Source: Pyrinomonadaceae bacterium
Lineage (GTDB): Bacteria > Acidobacteriota > Blastocatellia > Pyrinomonadales > Pyrinomonadaceae
DNA: 40,517 nucleotides
Direction: 5' to 3'
Assembly (NCBI GenBank): GCA_022843305.1
Contig: JALHNX010000026.1
Coordinates: 1 to 40,517 of the forward strand
Both the position numbers and the translations under genes were made by a program. Positions 14,482 to 22,688 of this stretch are shown piece after piece (within the stretch, counting starts at the first letter, position 1; every line of letters begins with the position of its first letter). The notes under the pieces were generated by a model. The model did no database searches. It worked only from the letters and a program-made list of their open reading frames with translations, and was not told where the DNA came from.

Positions 14482-16929
14482 AAAAGTTTGTCTCGCTTTC
14501 AGATTTTCGTCATAAAATACCCGGTAAACGCGGTAGTTCGCCATTACTTTGTAGGCGTAATCCTTTGACTGCGAAAAGACGATTTCGGGAACGTAGCGGT
14601 CGGGCGAATCCGATTTCGAGCGCAAAAGCCAGCGCCGGACATTGTCTTCGCCGCCGTTGTAGCTTGCCGCGACCGCCGCCGATTGGTCGGGAAACATTTT
14701 ATAAAGATTTCCGAGATACTGCGAACCGAAAAGAATTGCGGTCGGCGGATGATAAAGCTCGTCCTGCCGGAAATTTTCGCGGTTCAATTCACCGGCGATG
14801 CGGTTCGAGGTCGTCGAGATGAACTGCATCAGCCCGCGCGCCGCCGCGACCGATTTGACATCGGCGCGGTAACGCGATTCCTGACGCATTATCGCTAAAA
14901 CAAAACGCGGGTCAACGCCGCGCACGGGCGCGTATTTAATGAGCGAATCGGTGTATGGCGCGGGATATAAAAGTTCAGCCTGATCGCGCGGCATCAGTTC
15001 GATCTGAAAATCCGCCGGAACATTTCGCCAGAGCGGTTCGATAAAGGCGACCGCGCGATGCGCCATCTCGCCGCGTTTATAGAAAACCGCGAGCGTGTAA
15101 TTTAAATCGCTGACTGCCGCGTTTCCGGCTTTTTCGAGTTCCGGCGTGCCTTCGTCATAAAGACCCAAAAATAATAATTCGTCAGCGAGATTTTGATGAC
15201 GATTGGCGGAAACTTCGCGTTTTTCGCGCAAAATCTCTTTACGTCCTAATTCCAACAGTTTAAAGCCCGGAACTTTTTGAAAATCCGGCAACGTCGCGTA
15301 AGCCTTTTTGACGATTTCGAGCATTTTTGTGTGCGTTTCGGGATTAATATTCAGACGCAGAACGTCTTGCGCCGCTTTTCTCTGCGCTTCGGCGTTGCGG
15401 ACTTCGATGTTTTTCGTCAGTTCTTCGATTTTTCGCCCGATAACCGGCGCGGCTTTTTCATTGATTGCGAGCAGTTTTAATCTTTCCGTCGCCCGCCAGC
15501 CGTAATATTCGTTGCGCCCGTCGGGAATCGAAAGATAAACGTCCATCGCTTCCTGAAATCTTTGCAGATTTTCGAGCGCGAAGCCTTTCATAAAAGTAAT
15601 TTCCGCTTTATTCGTTCCGCCCGGAACGCGTGTTCCGCCCAAATCCGCAAAAGTCAGAAGTTTTTCCGCGTCCGTCAAAGCGTTTTGCCAGTCGCTCTTC
15701 GCAAGGCGAATCCGCAATTGTGAAAAAAGCGCGACCGCTTCGGGCAATTTTCCGCGAAAAACTTCCTGTGTTTTCGCCGTCCATTTGAGTGCTTCCGTGT
15801 CTTCGCCCACGTCGCGCAGAACGTCAACGATATTCAGGTAAGCGCGTTCGAGATTGTCGGCATCCGCGTATTTTTCGATAAATTTCTGGTAGCGCGTCAC
15901 GGCTTCGCGCGGTTTGCCGACCCGCGAATATGCGGACGCGGCTTGGCTCAAAGCGTCCTTTGAGATCGGCTGGTCGGGAAATTGTTCCTGCACACGCTCG
16001 AACCAGCTGATCGCTTCGACAAAATTTCCTTCCTGCGCGTAGCCGCGACCGATCTGATAAAGCGCGTCCGTGACGTGCGCGCTGTTTGGATGATTTTTGA
16101 CGATTGCCTGATAATGCAGCCGCGCATCCATAAAATCGCGGTTAAACTGGTAGATCAATGCGCGTCGGAGATGTTCGAAATCCGGCAGATTCGGCGCAGT
16201 CTTGCCAAAATTCTCGCCCGCGTCGAGTCTGTCCAAACCTTTCGCGCCCGCCAGCGCAAAATCGTCGGGCTGTCCGGGATTCGGCAGGTTGTTTGCCAAT
16301 TTCGTGAAGGCTTCGCGCGCTTCCGCCGTTTTTCCGCTTTGCAGATAGGCTTCGCCGAGCAAAACGAGATTTTCCCGATAACGCGGATTTTTTTCGAGCG
16401 GCGTTTGATTGCCCGCCGGCTTTTGATTTGAGACGGCGGTTTGCAGATCGTTTAAATGCCGAATTGCCGTGTCGTAATTTTTGCTTTCAAAATAGCTTCG
16501 CGCGAGCCGTGTTTTTACCGCATCAGCCATCAAACTGTCAGGCGCAAGCGTTAAAATCTCCTGCAAAAAAGTTCTTTCAAGCATTAAATTTCCGCTCGAA
16601 CGCGCAACCAGTGCGAGATGCCAAAGCGCGTATTCGCGCAAAACCGAATTGCGGCTAACGACCGATTGATAGTTCGCCATCGCTGCGGCAAAATCGCCAT
16701 TTTTTTCGGAAATCCGCGCCAGAAGATAATCGTAATTGTTGATCTCGAAAAGCTTTTTATCGTTTTTCTTAATGGTTTCGAGTTCTTGAGCGGCGGTTTG
16801 ATAATCGCGGTTTTCGATTGATTGAAGAATTTTCCGGTGCGTTTCCGCCGGTGTCTGCGCCCAAACATTGACGGAAAAAAGCGCGGTCAAGACGAAAAAA
16901 AATGCGTTTGAAAGTTTCATTAAACGCAT
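14479..16929 (-). CDS. Slt70-like lytic transglycosylase with TPR N-terminal half
   Basis: 816 residues: a signal peptide (AFFFVLTALFSVNVWAQ), a long alpha-solenoid of TPR-like repeats (about 30-600), and a C-terminal SLT domain (about 665-800). The catalytic glutamate is in IMRQESRY (about E684), followed by ARGLMQ and AASYNGGEDNVRRW, all classical for family 1 lytic transglycosylases. These cleave the MurNAc-GlcNAc bond of peptidoglycan, forming 1,6-anhydroMurNAc, in the periplasm. It is longer than E. coli Slt70 (about 645 aa), mainly from extra TPRs. A second ATG at 16920 is also possible as start. It stands in a minus-strand row before the SCO1-like gene. The function call is strong. Confidence 0.93.
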   Translation of the reverse strand: MRLMKLSNAFFFVLTALFSVNVWAQTPAETHRKILQSIENRDYQTAAQELETIKKNDKKLFEINNYDYLLARISEKNGDFAAAMANYQSVVSRNSVLREYALWHLALVARSSGNLMLERTFLQEILTLAPDSLMADAVKTRLARSYFESKNYDTAIRHLNDLQTAVSNQKPAGNQTPLEKNPRYRENLVLLGEAYLQSGKTAEAREAFTKLANNLPNPGQPDDFALAGAKGLDRLDAGENFGKTAPNLPDFEHLRRALIYQFNRDFMDARLHYQAIVKNHPNSAHVTDALYQIGRGYAQEGNFVEAISWFERVQEQFPDQPISKDALSQAASAYSRVGKPREAVTRYQKFIEKYADADNLERAYLNIVDVLRDVGEDTEALKWTAKTQEVFRGKLPEAVALFSQLRIRLAKSDWQNALTDAEKLLTFADLGGTRVPGGTNKAEITFMKGFALENLQRFQEAMDVYLSIPDGRNEYYGWRATERLKLLAINEKAAPVIGRKIEELTKNIEVRNAEAQRKAAQDVLRLNINPETHTKMLEIVKKAYATLPDFQKVPGFKLLELGRKEILREKREVSANRHQNLADELLFLGLYDEGTPELEKAGNAAVSDLNYTLAVFYKRGEMAHRAVAFIEPLWRNVPADFQIELMPRDQAELLYPAPYTDSLIKYAPVRGVDPRFVLAIMRQESRYRADVKSVAAARGLMQFISTTSNRIAGELNRENFRQDELYHPPTAILFGSQYLGNLYKMFPDQSAAVAASYNGGEDNVRRWLLRSKSDSPDRYVPEIVFSQSKDYAYKVMANYRVYRVFYDENLKARQTF

Positions 16930-16965
16930 TTTAACTTTATTCGCCCGAAGAAAAAAGGGATTAGG

Positions 16966-17928
16966 TCAAGGCATTGCGACGACACTGCTCCGAACATTTG
17001 AAAAACTGACCGGAATATCGCCTGCCGTGCCGTAATAGAAAACCGACATTCTGCCCGAAATCGTTTCTTTGACATACCAAACGCCGTCGCGGAAAATTCC
17101 GAGATCCGTTAAACCGTCGCCGTTGTAATCAGCCGGAACGGGATAATCCCTGTGCAGCCCGAAGCGGAAAGTGTAAATTTCGTTCGTCGCGCTGTCCTGA
17201 ATAAGCCACGTTCCCTGACGGTAAACGGCAAAATCGGCTTTTTCATCGCCCGTATAATCGGCGGGAACGAGCAGATCGTAACCCGATTCGCCGAAAACCG
17301 AGGTTTTCCGGCTTCCGTCTGAACTTTGCAGAACATACCAACGATTTTCAGAGGGACGAAAAACCGTAAAATCGGTTTTGCCGTCGCCGTCGTAATCAGC
17401 CGGAACGGCAACGTCGCCCGCTTTTCCCCAATTAAAATACTCGGCGTGATCGGAACTGTAGCCTTTTGAAGATTTCAAAACATACCAAACACCGCTCGTC
17501 GGTCGCCAGACGGCGAAATCAGCCTGCCCGTCGCCGTCGTAATCCGCCGGCAGCGGTTCGTCGTCAATGTAGCCGGTTCCGACAAAAGTTCGCGTTCCCC
17601 AATTGACGATCTGATATTGCCCGTCACGGCTTCGGAGAACATACCATGTGCCGGTTTCGGGTCGCCAGACGGCAAAATCGGTCAAGCCGTCGCCGTCGTA
17701 ATCCGCCGGAACCAAACGGTCGGAAGCCAGACCCCAACGCGCCGTCGCCGAGGTTTGCGATTCCGAGGAAAACGAATACCAATTTCCTTCCGACGGTCGA
17801 AAAACGCCCAAATCGGCTTTTGAATCGTAGTCGAAATAAGTCTGCCCATTGGCGCTCGCGCAGCCGAACAGAACGAAAAAAACCGAAAGTAAAAACGTTT
17901 TTGTGAATAACAGGGCAAATGTTTGCAT
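16966..17928 (-). CDS. FG-GAP/VCBS repeat lipoprotein
   Basis: 320 residues. A signal peptide ends in a lipobox-like LFGC (Cys23), so the protein is probably an envelope lipoprotein. The rest consists of about six repeats of 45-50 residues starting with calcium-loop motifs (ADYDGDGLTDFAVWRP, ADYDGDGQADFAVWRP, ADYNGDGLTDLGIF) and each ending in a WYV-type strand. The first and fifth copies have lost loop residues (DYDSKADLG, ADYTGDEKAD). This predicts a six-bladed propeller close to the C-terminal half of the protein at 5360-7510, probably by duplication. It lacks the CHRD and linker parts. Ligand unknown. It is the first gene of the minus-strand row, divergent from folD. Confidence 0.85.
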   Translation of the reverse strand: MQTFALLFTKTFLLSVFFVLFGCASANGQTYFDYDSKADLGVFRPSEGNWYSFSSESQTSATARWGLASDRLVPADYDGDGLTDFAVWRPETGTWYVLRSRDGQYQIVNWGTRTFVGTGYIDDEPLPADYDGDGQADFAVWRPTSGVWYVLKSSKGYSSDHAEYFNWGKAGDVAVPADYDGDGKTDFTVFRPSENRWYVLQSSDGSRKTSVFGESGYDLLVPADYTGDEKADFAVYRQGTWLIQDSATNEIYTFRFGLHRDYPVPADYNGDGLTDLGIFRDGVWYVKETISGRMSVFYYGTAGDIPVSFSNVRSSVVAMP

Positions 17929-18057
17929 AAATACTCTTACAAAATAATCCGATTAAAATTATCGAATGTATGGAAATGTCGCATTGAACCGCTTTCCACA
18001 ACAGACACGCAATTTAAGTGCCTTTTGCATTAAAATTTTCGTTTCACAAATTGGAAA

Positions 18058-18086
18058 CTGACAATTAACGGAAAATTCCGTAAAAT
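18058..18086 (+). promoter_or_regulatory. folD promoter with operator-like palindrome
   Basis: CTGACA (18058-18063), a 17-bp spacer and TAAAAT (18081-18086): a good sigma-70 match. ATG follows 9 bases after the -10, implying a leaderless or nearly leaderless mRNA. The spacer holds an inverted repeat ACGGAA-AA-TTCCGT (18068-18081), which overlaps the first -10 base and could be a repressor site. Confidence 0.65.
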
Positions 18087-18095
18087 CGAAAGTTT

Positions 18096-19025
18096 ATGAC
18101 AGCAAGAATTTTGAGCGGAAAAGAAATTGCCGAACAGATAAAACGCGAAGTCGCGGAAGAAGTCCGCGGTTTGGTTGAAAAACACGGCTTTCGTCCGTGT
18201 CTGGCGGTTGTCCGCGTCGGCGAAGACGCGGCATCGGCGGTTTATGTCGGAAGCAAGGTCAAAACGAGCGAAGAACTCGGGATGATTTCCGAGCATCATC
18301 ATCTTCCGGCGGAAACTTCGCACAAAGAAGTTTTGAAGTTAGTGAAAGACTTAAATAACCGCGATGATGTTGACGGGATTTTGGTGCAGTTGCCTTTGCC
18401 GGAACAGATTGACGAGCGCGAAATTCTCGAAGCGATCAATCCCCAAAAGGATGTGGACGGTTTTCATCCAATCAACGTCGGCAAACTTTCACAGGGTCAA
18501 AAATCGCTTGTGCCTTGCACTCCGGCGGGCGTGATCGAGATTTTGAAACGCTCGAATATTCCAATCGCGGGCGAACACGCCGTCATCATCGGTCGCAGCA
18601 ACATCGTCGGCAAACCGATGGCGCAATTGCTTTTGCAGGAAAACGCGACCGTCACGATTTGCCATTCGCGCACAAAGAATTTAGCCGAAATCGCTTCAAA
18701 CGCCGGTATTTTAGTCGCCGCAATCGGTCGCGCCGGATTTGTCCGCGCCGAACATATAAAGACAGGCGCGACCGTCATTGATGTCGGCATCAATAGTGTT
18801 TCAAGTGCCGAAATTGCCAAAGAATTATTCGGCGAAGACGAGATCGAAAAACGTCTGAACACGATCATCAAGCGCGGTTTTACGCTCGTCGGCGACGTTA
18901 ATCCGAAAGAAGCCAAAGAAAAAGCCGCGAATCTTACGCCCGTTCCGGGCGGTGTCGGACTTTTGACCGTCGCAATGCTGATGAAAAACACGGTCGAAGC
19001 CGCGCGAAGAAGAAGAGGAATTTAA
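18096..19025 (+). CDS. folD: Bifunctional methylenetetrahydrofolate dehydrogenase/cyclohydrolase
   Basis: 309 residues. FolD converts 5,10-methylene-THF to 10-formyl-THF through methenyl-THF in the cytosol, using NADP, and supplies purine and formyl-Met synthesis. Key residues are present: Y50 and catalytic K54 (AVYVGSKVKTSEE), GILVQLPLP, D121 in KDVDGFHPINVG, the Rossmann NADP loop GRSNIVGKP (166-174), and the C-terminal PVPGGVGLLTVAML. The length is slightly above the usual 285-300, owing to a longer tail. The start follows the promoter with no room for a Shine-Dalgarno. It heads a plus-strand group with MazG-like, SUKH and coaE genes; palindrome 7 follows its stop. Confidence 0.97.
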   Translation: MTARILSGKEIAEQIKREVAEEVRGLVEKHGFRPCLAVVRVGEDAASAVYVGSKVKTSEELGMISEHHHLPAETSHKEVLKLVKDLNNRDDVDGILVQLPLPEQIDEREILEAINPQKDVDGFHPINVGKLSQGQKSLVPCTPAGVIEILKRSNIPIAGEHAVIIGRSNIVGKPMAQLLLQENATVTICHSRTKNLAEIASNAGILVAAIGRAGFVRAEHIKTGATVIDVGINSVSSAEIAKELFGEDEIEKRLNTIIKRGFTLVGDVNPKEAKEKAANLTPVPGGVGLLTVAMLMKNTVEAARRRRGI

Positions 19026-19108
19026 CGCAAAGACGCAAAGGATTTTTAATAAGTTCTAAAAAATAAACAAAAATCTTTGCGCTTTTGCGTCTTTGCGTCT
19101 TTGCGTTA
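19023..19108. repeat. Intergenic iterated-word palindrome 7 (ACGCAAAG word)
   Basis: Begins with the folD TAA: TAACGCAAAG-ACGCAAAGG then a T run (19023-19047). The right arm (19072-19108) is the complement with extra copies of the 8-bp word (CGTCTTTG units). It ends 13 bases before the MazG-like ATG. The same core word appears in palindrome 6. Confidence 0.9.
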
Positions 19109-19121
19109 AAAAAACAAATCT

Positions 19122-19424
19122 ATGAAATTTTCTGAATATCAAGCAGAAGCAAAACAGACGGCTTTGTATCCGAATCGTTTACAAAATCTCGAATATCCGA
19201 CGCTCGGACTCGCGGGCGAAGCGGGCGAAGTGGCGAACATTGTCAAAAAAATCCAACGCGATTACGACGGCGAGATCACCGAAGAAACACGCGCCAAACT
19301 AAAAGACGAACTCGGCGATGTTCTCTGGTATATTTCCGCCTGCGCCGACGAATTGGGTTTAACGCTCACCGAAATCGCCGAATTCAACGTCGAAAAATTG
19401 GCGAAACGTCATAAACGGAAATAA
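19122..19424 (+). CDS. MazG-like nucleotide pyrophosphohydrolase
   Basis: 100 residues, a single-domain MazG-like all-alpha NTP pyrophosphatase. It hydrolyses (d)NTPs to NMP and pyrophosphate and is usually a housecleaning enzyme for damaged nucleotides. The Mg-binding motifs are visible: E33 and E36 (GEAGE) and E63 and D66 (DELGD), with the helix VLWYISACADELGL after them. The A/T-rich leader has no Shine-Dalgarno because palindrome 7 occupies the gap. The SUKH gene follows 10 bases later. Exact nucleotide preference is unknown. Confidence 0.92.
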   Translation: MKFSEYQAEAKQTALYPNRLQNLEYPTLGLAGEAGEVANIVKKIQRDYDGEITEETRAKLKDELGDVLWYISACADELGLTLTEIAEFNVEKLAKRHKRK

Positions 19425-19434
19425 AACTTGGACT

Positions 19435-19923
19435 ATGAATTCTGATGACATAATTGTAACAAATGATTTAGTCGGCAAAGTTAGCGAGGAAGAAGTTGCT
19501 GAAGTCAAACAGCTGCTTGGCATAAAGTTTCCCGCCGGGTATAAAGATTTTATTACGAAATTCGGTGAAGGCGCGATGACAGATATTCGGATTTACCCGC
19601 CGCACCGAATTCTTCGCGGCTTGAACAATTTTCAAGAGTGGAGAGACCGGATAAAGGAGTATTGGTTTTGGGATTTAAATATTCTTAGTCACGAAAAAGC
19701 CCTTGAATGCATTGTTGTTGCGGATACGTTTGACGGTAATGAATTAATATTTCATCCCGAAAATCCCGAAACAATCTATTTTCTTCCGCGACACGATGAC
19801 AAAATTTATAAGGTTGACGGTTTTTATGAGGCAATGGAATTGTATTGCACTTCGGACATCCTGATACAGCCTTACGACGAAAGAACGTTCAAGTCATTTG
19901 ATTCAAAAAAATTCGGCAGTTGA
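19435..19923 (+). CDS. SUKH (SMI1/KNR4) family protein
   Basis: 162 residues of the SUKH-1 fold: EVAEVKQLLGIKFPAGYKDF, FGEGAM, then NELIFHPENPETIYFLPRHDD and the C-terminal helix. SUKH proteins are best known as immunity proteins against polymorphic nuclease or deaminase toxins, but many solitary ones have no known partner. No toxin gene lies nearby. Its DNA is visibly more A/T-rich than folD or coaE (22 G/C in the 60 bases 19441-19500 by hand count), a hint of recent gain. Its TGA ends one base before the coaE ATG, so the two are translated in tandem. Confidence 0.8.
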   Translation: MNSDDIIVTNDLVGKVSEEEVAEVKQLLGIKFPAGYKDFITKFGEGAMTDIRIYPPHRILRGLNNFQEWRDRIKEYWFWDLNILSHEKALECIVVADTFDGNELIFHPENPETIYFLPRHDDKIYKVDGFYEAMELYCTSDILIQPYDERTFKSFDSKKFGS

Positions 19924-19924
19924 T

Positions 19925-20527
19925 ATGCTTAAAGTCGGACTCACAGGTTCAATCGCAGTCGGTAAATCTTATGTTTGCGAGGTTTTGCGCGAACTCGGCG
20001 TGTTCGTTTTGGATGCCGACCAAACGGCGCGGGAAGTTGTCGCGCCGGGGTCGAAAGGTTTGGTGTTGATCGCCGAAAAGTTTGGCGCAGATTTTTTGTT
20101 GCCGAACGGCGAGCTTGACCGCGTGAAAATGGGCGCGATTGTTTTTGCCGACGAAGCGAAACGAGAGCTTCTGAACTCAATCATTCATCCGCTCGTTTTT
20201 GAGGCGCAAAACGAATGGCTGATTGAAAAAGAACAAGCAAATCCGCGCGGCGTGGCTGTTATTGACGCGGCTTTGATGATAGAATCTGGAGGTTACAAAA
20301 GATTTACAAAACTGGTAGTTGTGTGGTGTCAGCCCGAGATACAATTACAACGCCTGATGCTTCGCAACAATCTAAGCGAAGCGGAAGCCCTCAAACGAAT
20401 CAGAGCGCAGATGCCGCAGGAAGAAAAAAAACTCTACGCCGATTTTTTGATTGATACGACCGACGGTTTTGAAAATACGAGAAAGCAGACGATTGAAGTT
20501 TTCGAGCAATTAACACTTTTAACTTAG
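19925..20527 (+). CDS. coaE: Dephospho-CoA kinase
   Basis: 200 residues from the ATG at 19925, directly after the SUKH stop; the frame runs further upstream but the family's usual start is MLKVGLTG. It catalyses the last step of coenzyme A synthesis, ATP-dependent 3'-phosphorylation of dephospho-CoA, in the cytosol. The P-loop GLTGSIAVGKS is at 5-15, followed by the CoaE signature VLDADQTAREVVAPGS, IIHPLVF, the LID region (QLQRLMLRNNLSEAEALKRI) and the terminal helix typical of the family. No oddities in the protein. Its TAG is followed by palindrome 8. Confidence 0.95.
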   Translation: MLKVGLTGSIAVGKSYVCEVLRELGVFVLDADQTAREVVAPGSKGLVLIAEKFGADFLLPNGELDRVKMGAIVFADEAKRELLNSIIHPLVFEAQNEWLIEKEQANPRGVAVIDAALMIESGGYKRFTKLVVVWCQPEIQLQRLMLRNNLSEAEALKRIRAQMPQEEKKLYADFLIDTTDGFENTRKQTIEVFEQLTLLT

Positions 20528-20630
20528 ATATGGACTTAAGGAAAAGAAGAGGAGATGAGGAGATGAGGAGAAGAGGAAAGCTAATGCGCCCAAAATCTCC
20601 TTTTCTCCTTTTCTCCTTTTCTCCTTTTCT
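20528..20630. repeat. Intergenic iterated-word palindrome 8, overlapping the next gene's start
   Basis: The left, purine arm (20536-20580) has GAGGAGAT and GAGGAGAA units. The right arm (20597-20628) has four perfect CTCCTTTT units. The ATG at 20584 lies in the loop, so the left arm supplies the ribosome site (AGAGGAAAG) and the right arm codes for part of the signal peptide. Confidence 0.9.
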
Positions 20631-22464
20631 GATTTTGCTTTTATTCGCAGTTTTTCTGGCGGCTTGCGGCGAACTCGAAAAGCCAAAAACCAAACCTTTC
20701 TACGCGCAGACCGCGCCGCCGCAGAAAAAGGAATTTCGCTGGAGCAACGGCAAAATGCCGAAATCTTTCGATCCGGCGCAAGCAGGCGCGCCGCCCGAAA
20801 CCGATCTGGTGCGCGCCGTTTTTGAGGGGTTGACCGATACGGATCCGAAAACTTTGGAAGCCGTTCCGGCAGTCGCGGAAAAATGGACAAACTCGGAAGA
20901 CTTTAAAACGTGGACGTTTAATCTGCGGAAAGACGCGAAATGGTCGAACGGCGAACGCGTTACCGCGCAGGATTTCGTCCGTTCGTGGAAACGTCTGGCG
21001 GAGATGGGCGCAAAGATCGCGCATCCGAAACTTTTAGAAAATATCGCGGGAATGCAAATCCTGAGAGAAATTCCGCCTAAATCCATAAATGAAATAAACA
21101 ATACTTTACTGCCGCCGGCTGCCGTGCAAAATCTGCCGATTTTGAATTCAAACACGAATCCGTCGCCAAAGGTTGAACCGACTCCGCCAATCGAAAAAAC
21201 TCCTGTCAAACCCGAAAGGGAAACCAAATCTAAACAAACGCCCGAAGTGAAAATCGGCGTTGAAGCCGTGAACGATCTCACGCTGAAAGTTACATTAAAT
21301 GAAGCCGACAAGGATTTTCCGGCGCTCGTCGCGCATCCGATGTTTCGCCCGATTTACGGCGACGGCAAAGACTTTGAGGACGGAAAATTAAACGCCGCGA
21401 TTGTTACGAACGGCGCGTTTCGCATTTTTTCGGTCGGTCAGGACGGCATCACGCTCGACCGCTCGGAAATTTTTTGGGGCAAGGATAAGGTCGAGCTTGA
21501 AAGAGTTCGTTTCGTGCCGAAGGAAACGGCTGAAAAAGCACTCGAAGCCTATCGGACGGGCGAAGTTGACGCGGTTACGAATGCTGATTTTGCACCGCTC
21601 GCCTTGAAACTGCTCGAACCTTACGACGATTTCAAGCGCAAAACGCACAGCGCGCTGAATTTCTACGAGATCAACCGCAACAAAAAACCGTTCGACGACC
21701 GCCGCGTCCGCGAGGCTTTGGCGATTTCCATCGAACGCGAACGTCTGACCGAAATCGAGATGGACGGTTCGACGAAACCGGCACTAAGTTTTCTGCCGTT
21801 TGACGATGAAAATGTTAAAAAACTCGTGCAGGACAAGGAACGCGCCAAAGAGCTTTTGACGGAAGCCGGATTCGAGGACGGCGAAAATTTTCCGGTCGTC
21901 CGGCTGGTCATCAACCGCAACGATGCTCAGCAGCGGATTGCCAAATCGGTCGTCAAAATGTGGAAGCAAACACTCAATATTGACACGGTGATTATTGTCA
22001 AAGAAGCGTCGGAGATCGAAATTGCGCGGGCTGCGGGCGAATTCGACATTCTGCGGCGCGGCGTGGTTTTGCCGACAGCGGACGAAACAGCCGGTCTGAT
22101 GGCGATTTTTGAAAAGGCGGCGCCGCCGAAAACTGACGCTTCTGTAATTGCGGAAAATAATCCGTCGGGCGTGGCAAATATGCAAAACAACTCAAATACG
22201 GAATCCAAAGACTCAAACGAAACGCCTTCAAACGGACAGACGGAACCGAATCCGCCGCCGGCAATTGTCGAAACCAAACCGATTTTGACCGAAGCCGAAG
22301 CGATTGCCGAAATTCACGCGATTCCGCTGTATTTTCCGACTTCTTATTCGCTTGTCAAGCCTTATATTCAGGGTTTTGAAATAAACACTCTCGACGCGCC
22401 TTCGCTCAAAGACGTGAAAATTGATAATAACTGGCAACCGAAAAAGCCGAACGGCGAATCGTAG
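20584..22464 (+). CDS. Oligopeptide ABC transporter solute-binding lipoprotein (SBP family 5), divergent
   Basis: 626 residues from ATG 20584 (GAGG about 8 bases ahead); in-frame ATGs at 20530 and 20563 would only add a basic tail. Lipobox LAAC, lipid Cys28. The N-lobe is typical of OppA/DppA proteins (SFDPAQAGAPPETDLVRAVFEGL, WTFNLRKDAKWSNGE). Two Pro/Asn/Thr-rich inserts interrupt it: about 175-225 just before KIGVEAVNDLTLKVTL, and about 515-565 near the C-terminus. The usual C-lobe segment with an aromatic-rich ADYxDP motif is not recognisable, so peptide binding may be altered. It precedes a second SBP gene, oppB and oppC. Transport role by family; loss of binding is inference. Confidence 0.88.
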   Translation: MRPKSPFLLFSFSPFLILLLFAVFLAACGELEKPKTKPFYAQTAPPQKKEFRWSNGKMPKSFDPAQAGAPPETDLVRAVFEGLTDTDPKTLEAVPAVAEKWTNSEDFKTWTFNLRKDAKWSNGERVTAQDFVRSWKRLAEMGAKIAHPKLLENIAGMQILREIPPKSINEINNTLLPPAAVQNLPILNSNTNPSPKVEPTPPIEKTPVKPERETKSKQTPEVKIGVEAVNDLTLKVTLNEADKDFPALVAHPMFRPIYGDGKDFEDGKLNAAIVTNGAFRIFSVGQDGITLDRSEIFWGKDKVELERVRFVPKETAEKALEAYRTGEVDAVTNADFAPLALKLLEPYDDFKRKTHSALNFYEINRNKKPFDDRRVREALAISIERERLTEIEMDGSTKPALSFLPFDDENVKKLVQDKERAKELLTEAGFEDGENFPVVRLVINRNDAQQRIAKSVVKMWKQTLNIDTVIIVKEASEIEIARAAGEFDILRRGVVLPTADETAGLMAIFEKAAPPKTDASVIAENNPSGVANMQNNSNTESKDSNETPSNGQTEPNPPPAIVETKPILTEAEAIAEIHAIPLYFPTSYSLVKPYIQGFEINTLDAPSLKDVKIDNNWQPKKPNGES

Positions 22465-22688
22465 AATTTGCGATCTTCGATTTGCAGTTTGTGATTTTGC
22501 AAGAGTTTTCAGGCTGAAAAAGAAAATAAATTTAGACTTCAAAAACCGAAACCTAAGGCTGAATATCTTGCGTATAAAACTTATAACGTGATAACTTTAG
22601 GCAGTTGCTATAATTTTGTCGCGGTTCTCTCCAAGCTAGTTTAGCGAATTTCAACAATCGAAAGTTTCGTCTTTAGGAGTATCGAATT
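22465..22688 (+). promoter_or_regulatory. Promoter and leader of the second SBP gene
   Basis: A 224-bp gap without a gene. An extended -10, TGCTATAAT, lies at 22606-22614 with only a weak -35 (GTGATA region); the predicted leader is about 65 bases. AGGAG at 22675-22679, 9 bases ahead of the ATG, is a good ribosome site. The first 40 bases (TTTGCGAT / TTTGCAG / TTTGTGAT words) resemble one arm of a gap palindrome without its partner. Confidence 0.5.

Noticed and set aside
20530-20583. Upstream start codons for the first solute-binding protein (20530, 20563)
   Set aside because: They would translate the purine repeat arm into a basic tail ahead of the signal peptide; ATG 20584 has a better ribosome site.
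22465-22510. A further iterated-word palindrome after the first SBP gene
   Set aside because: One arm of TTTGCGAT-like words is visible but no complementary arm was found.
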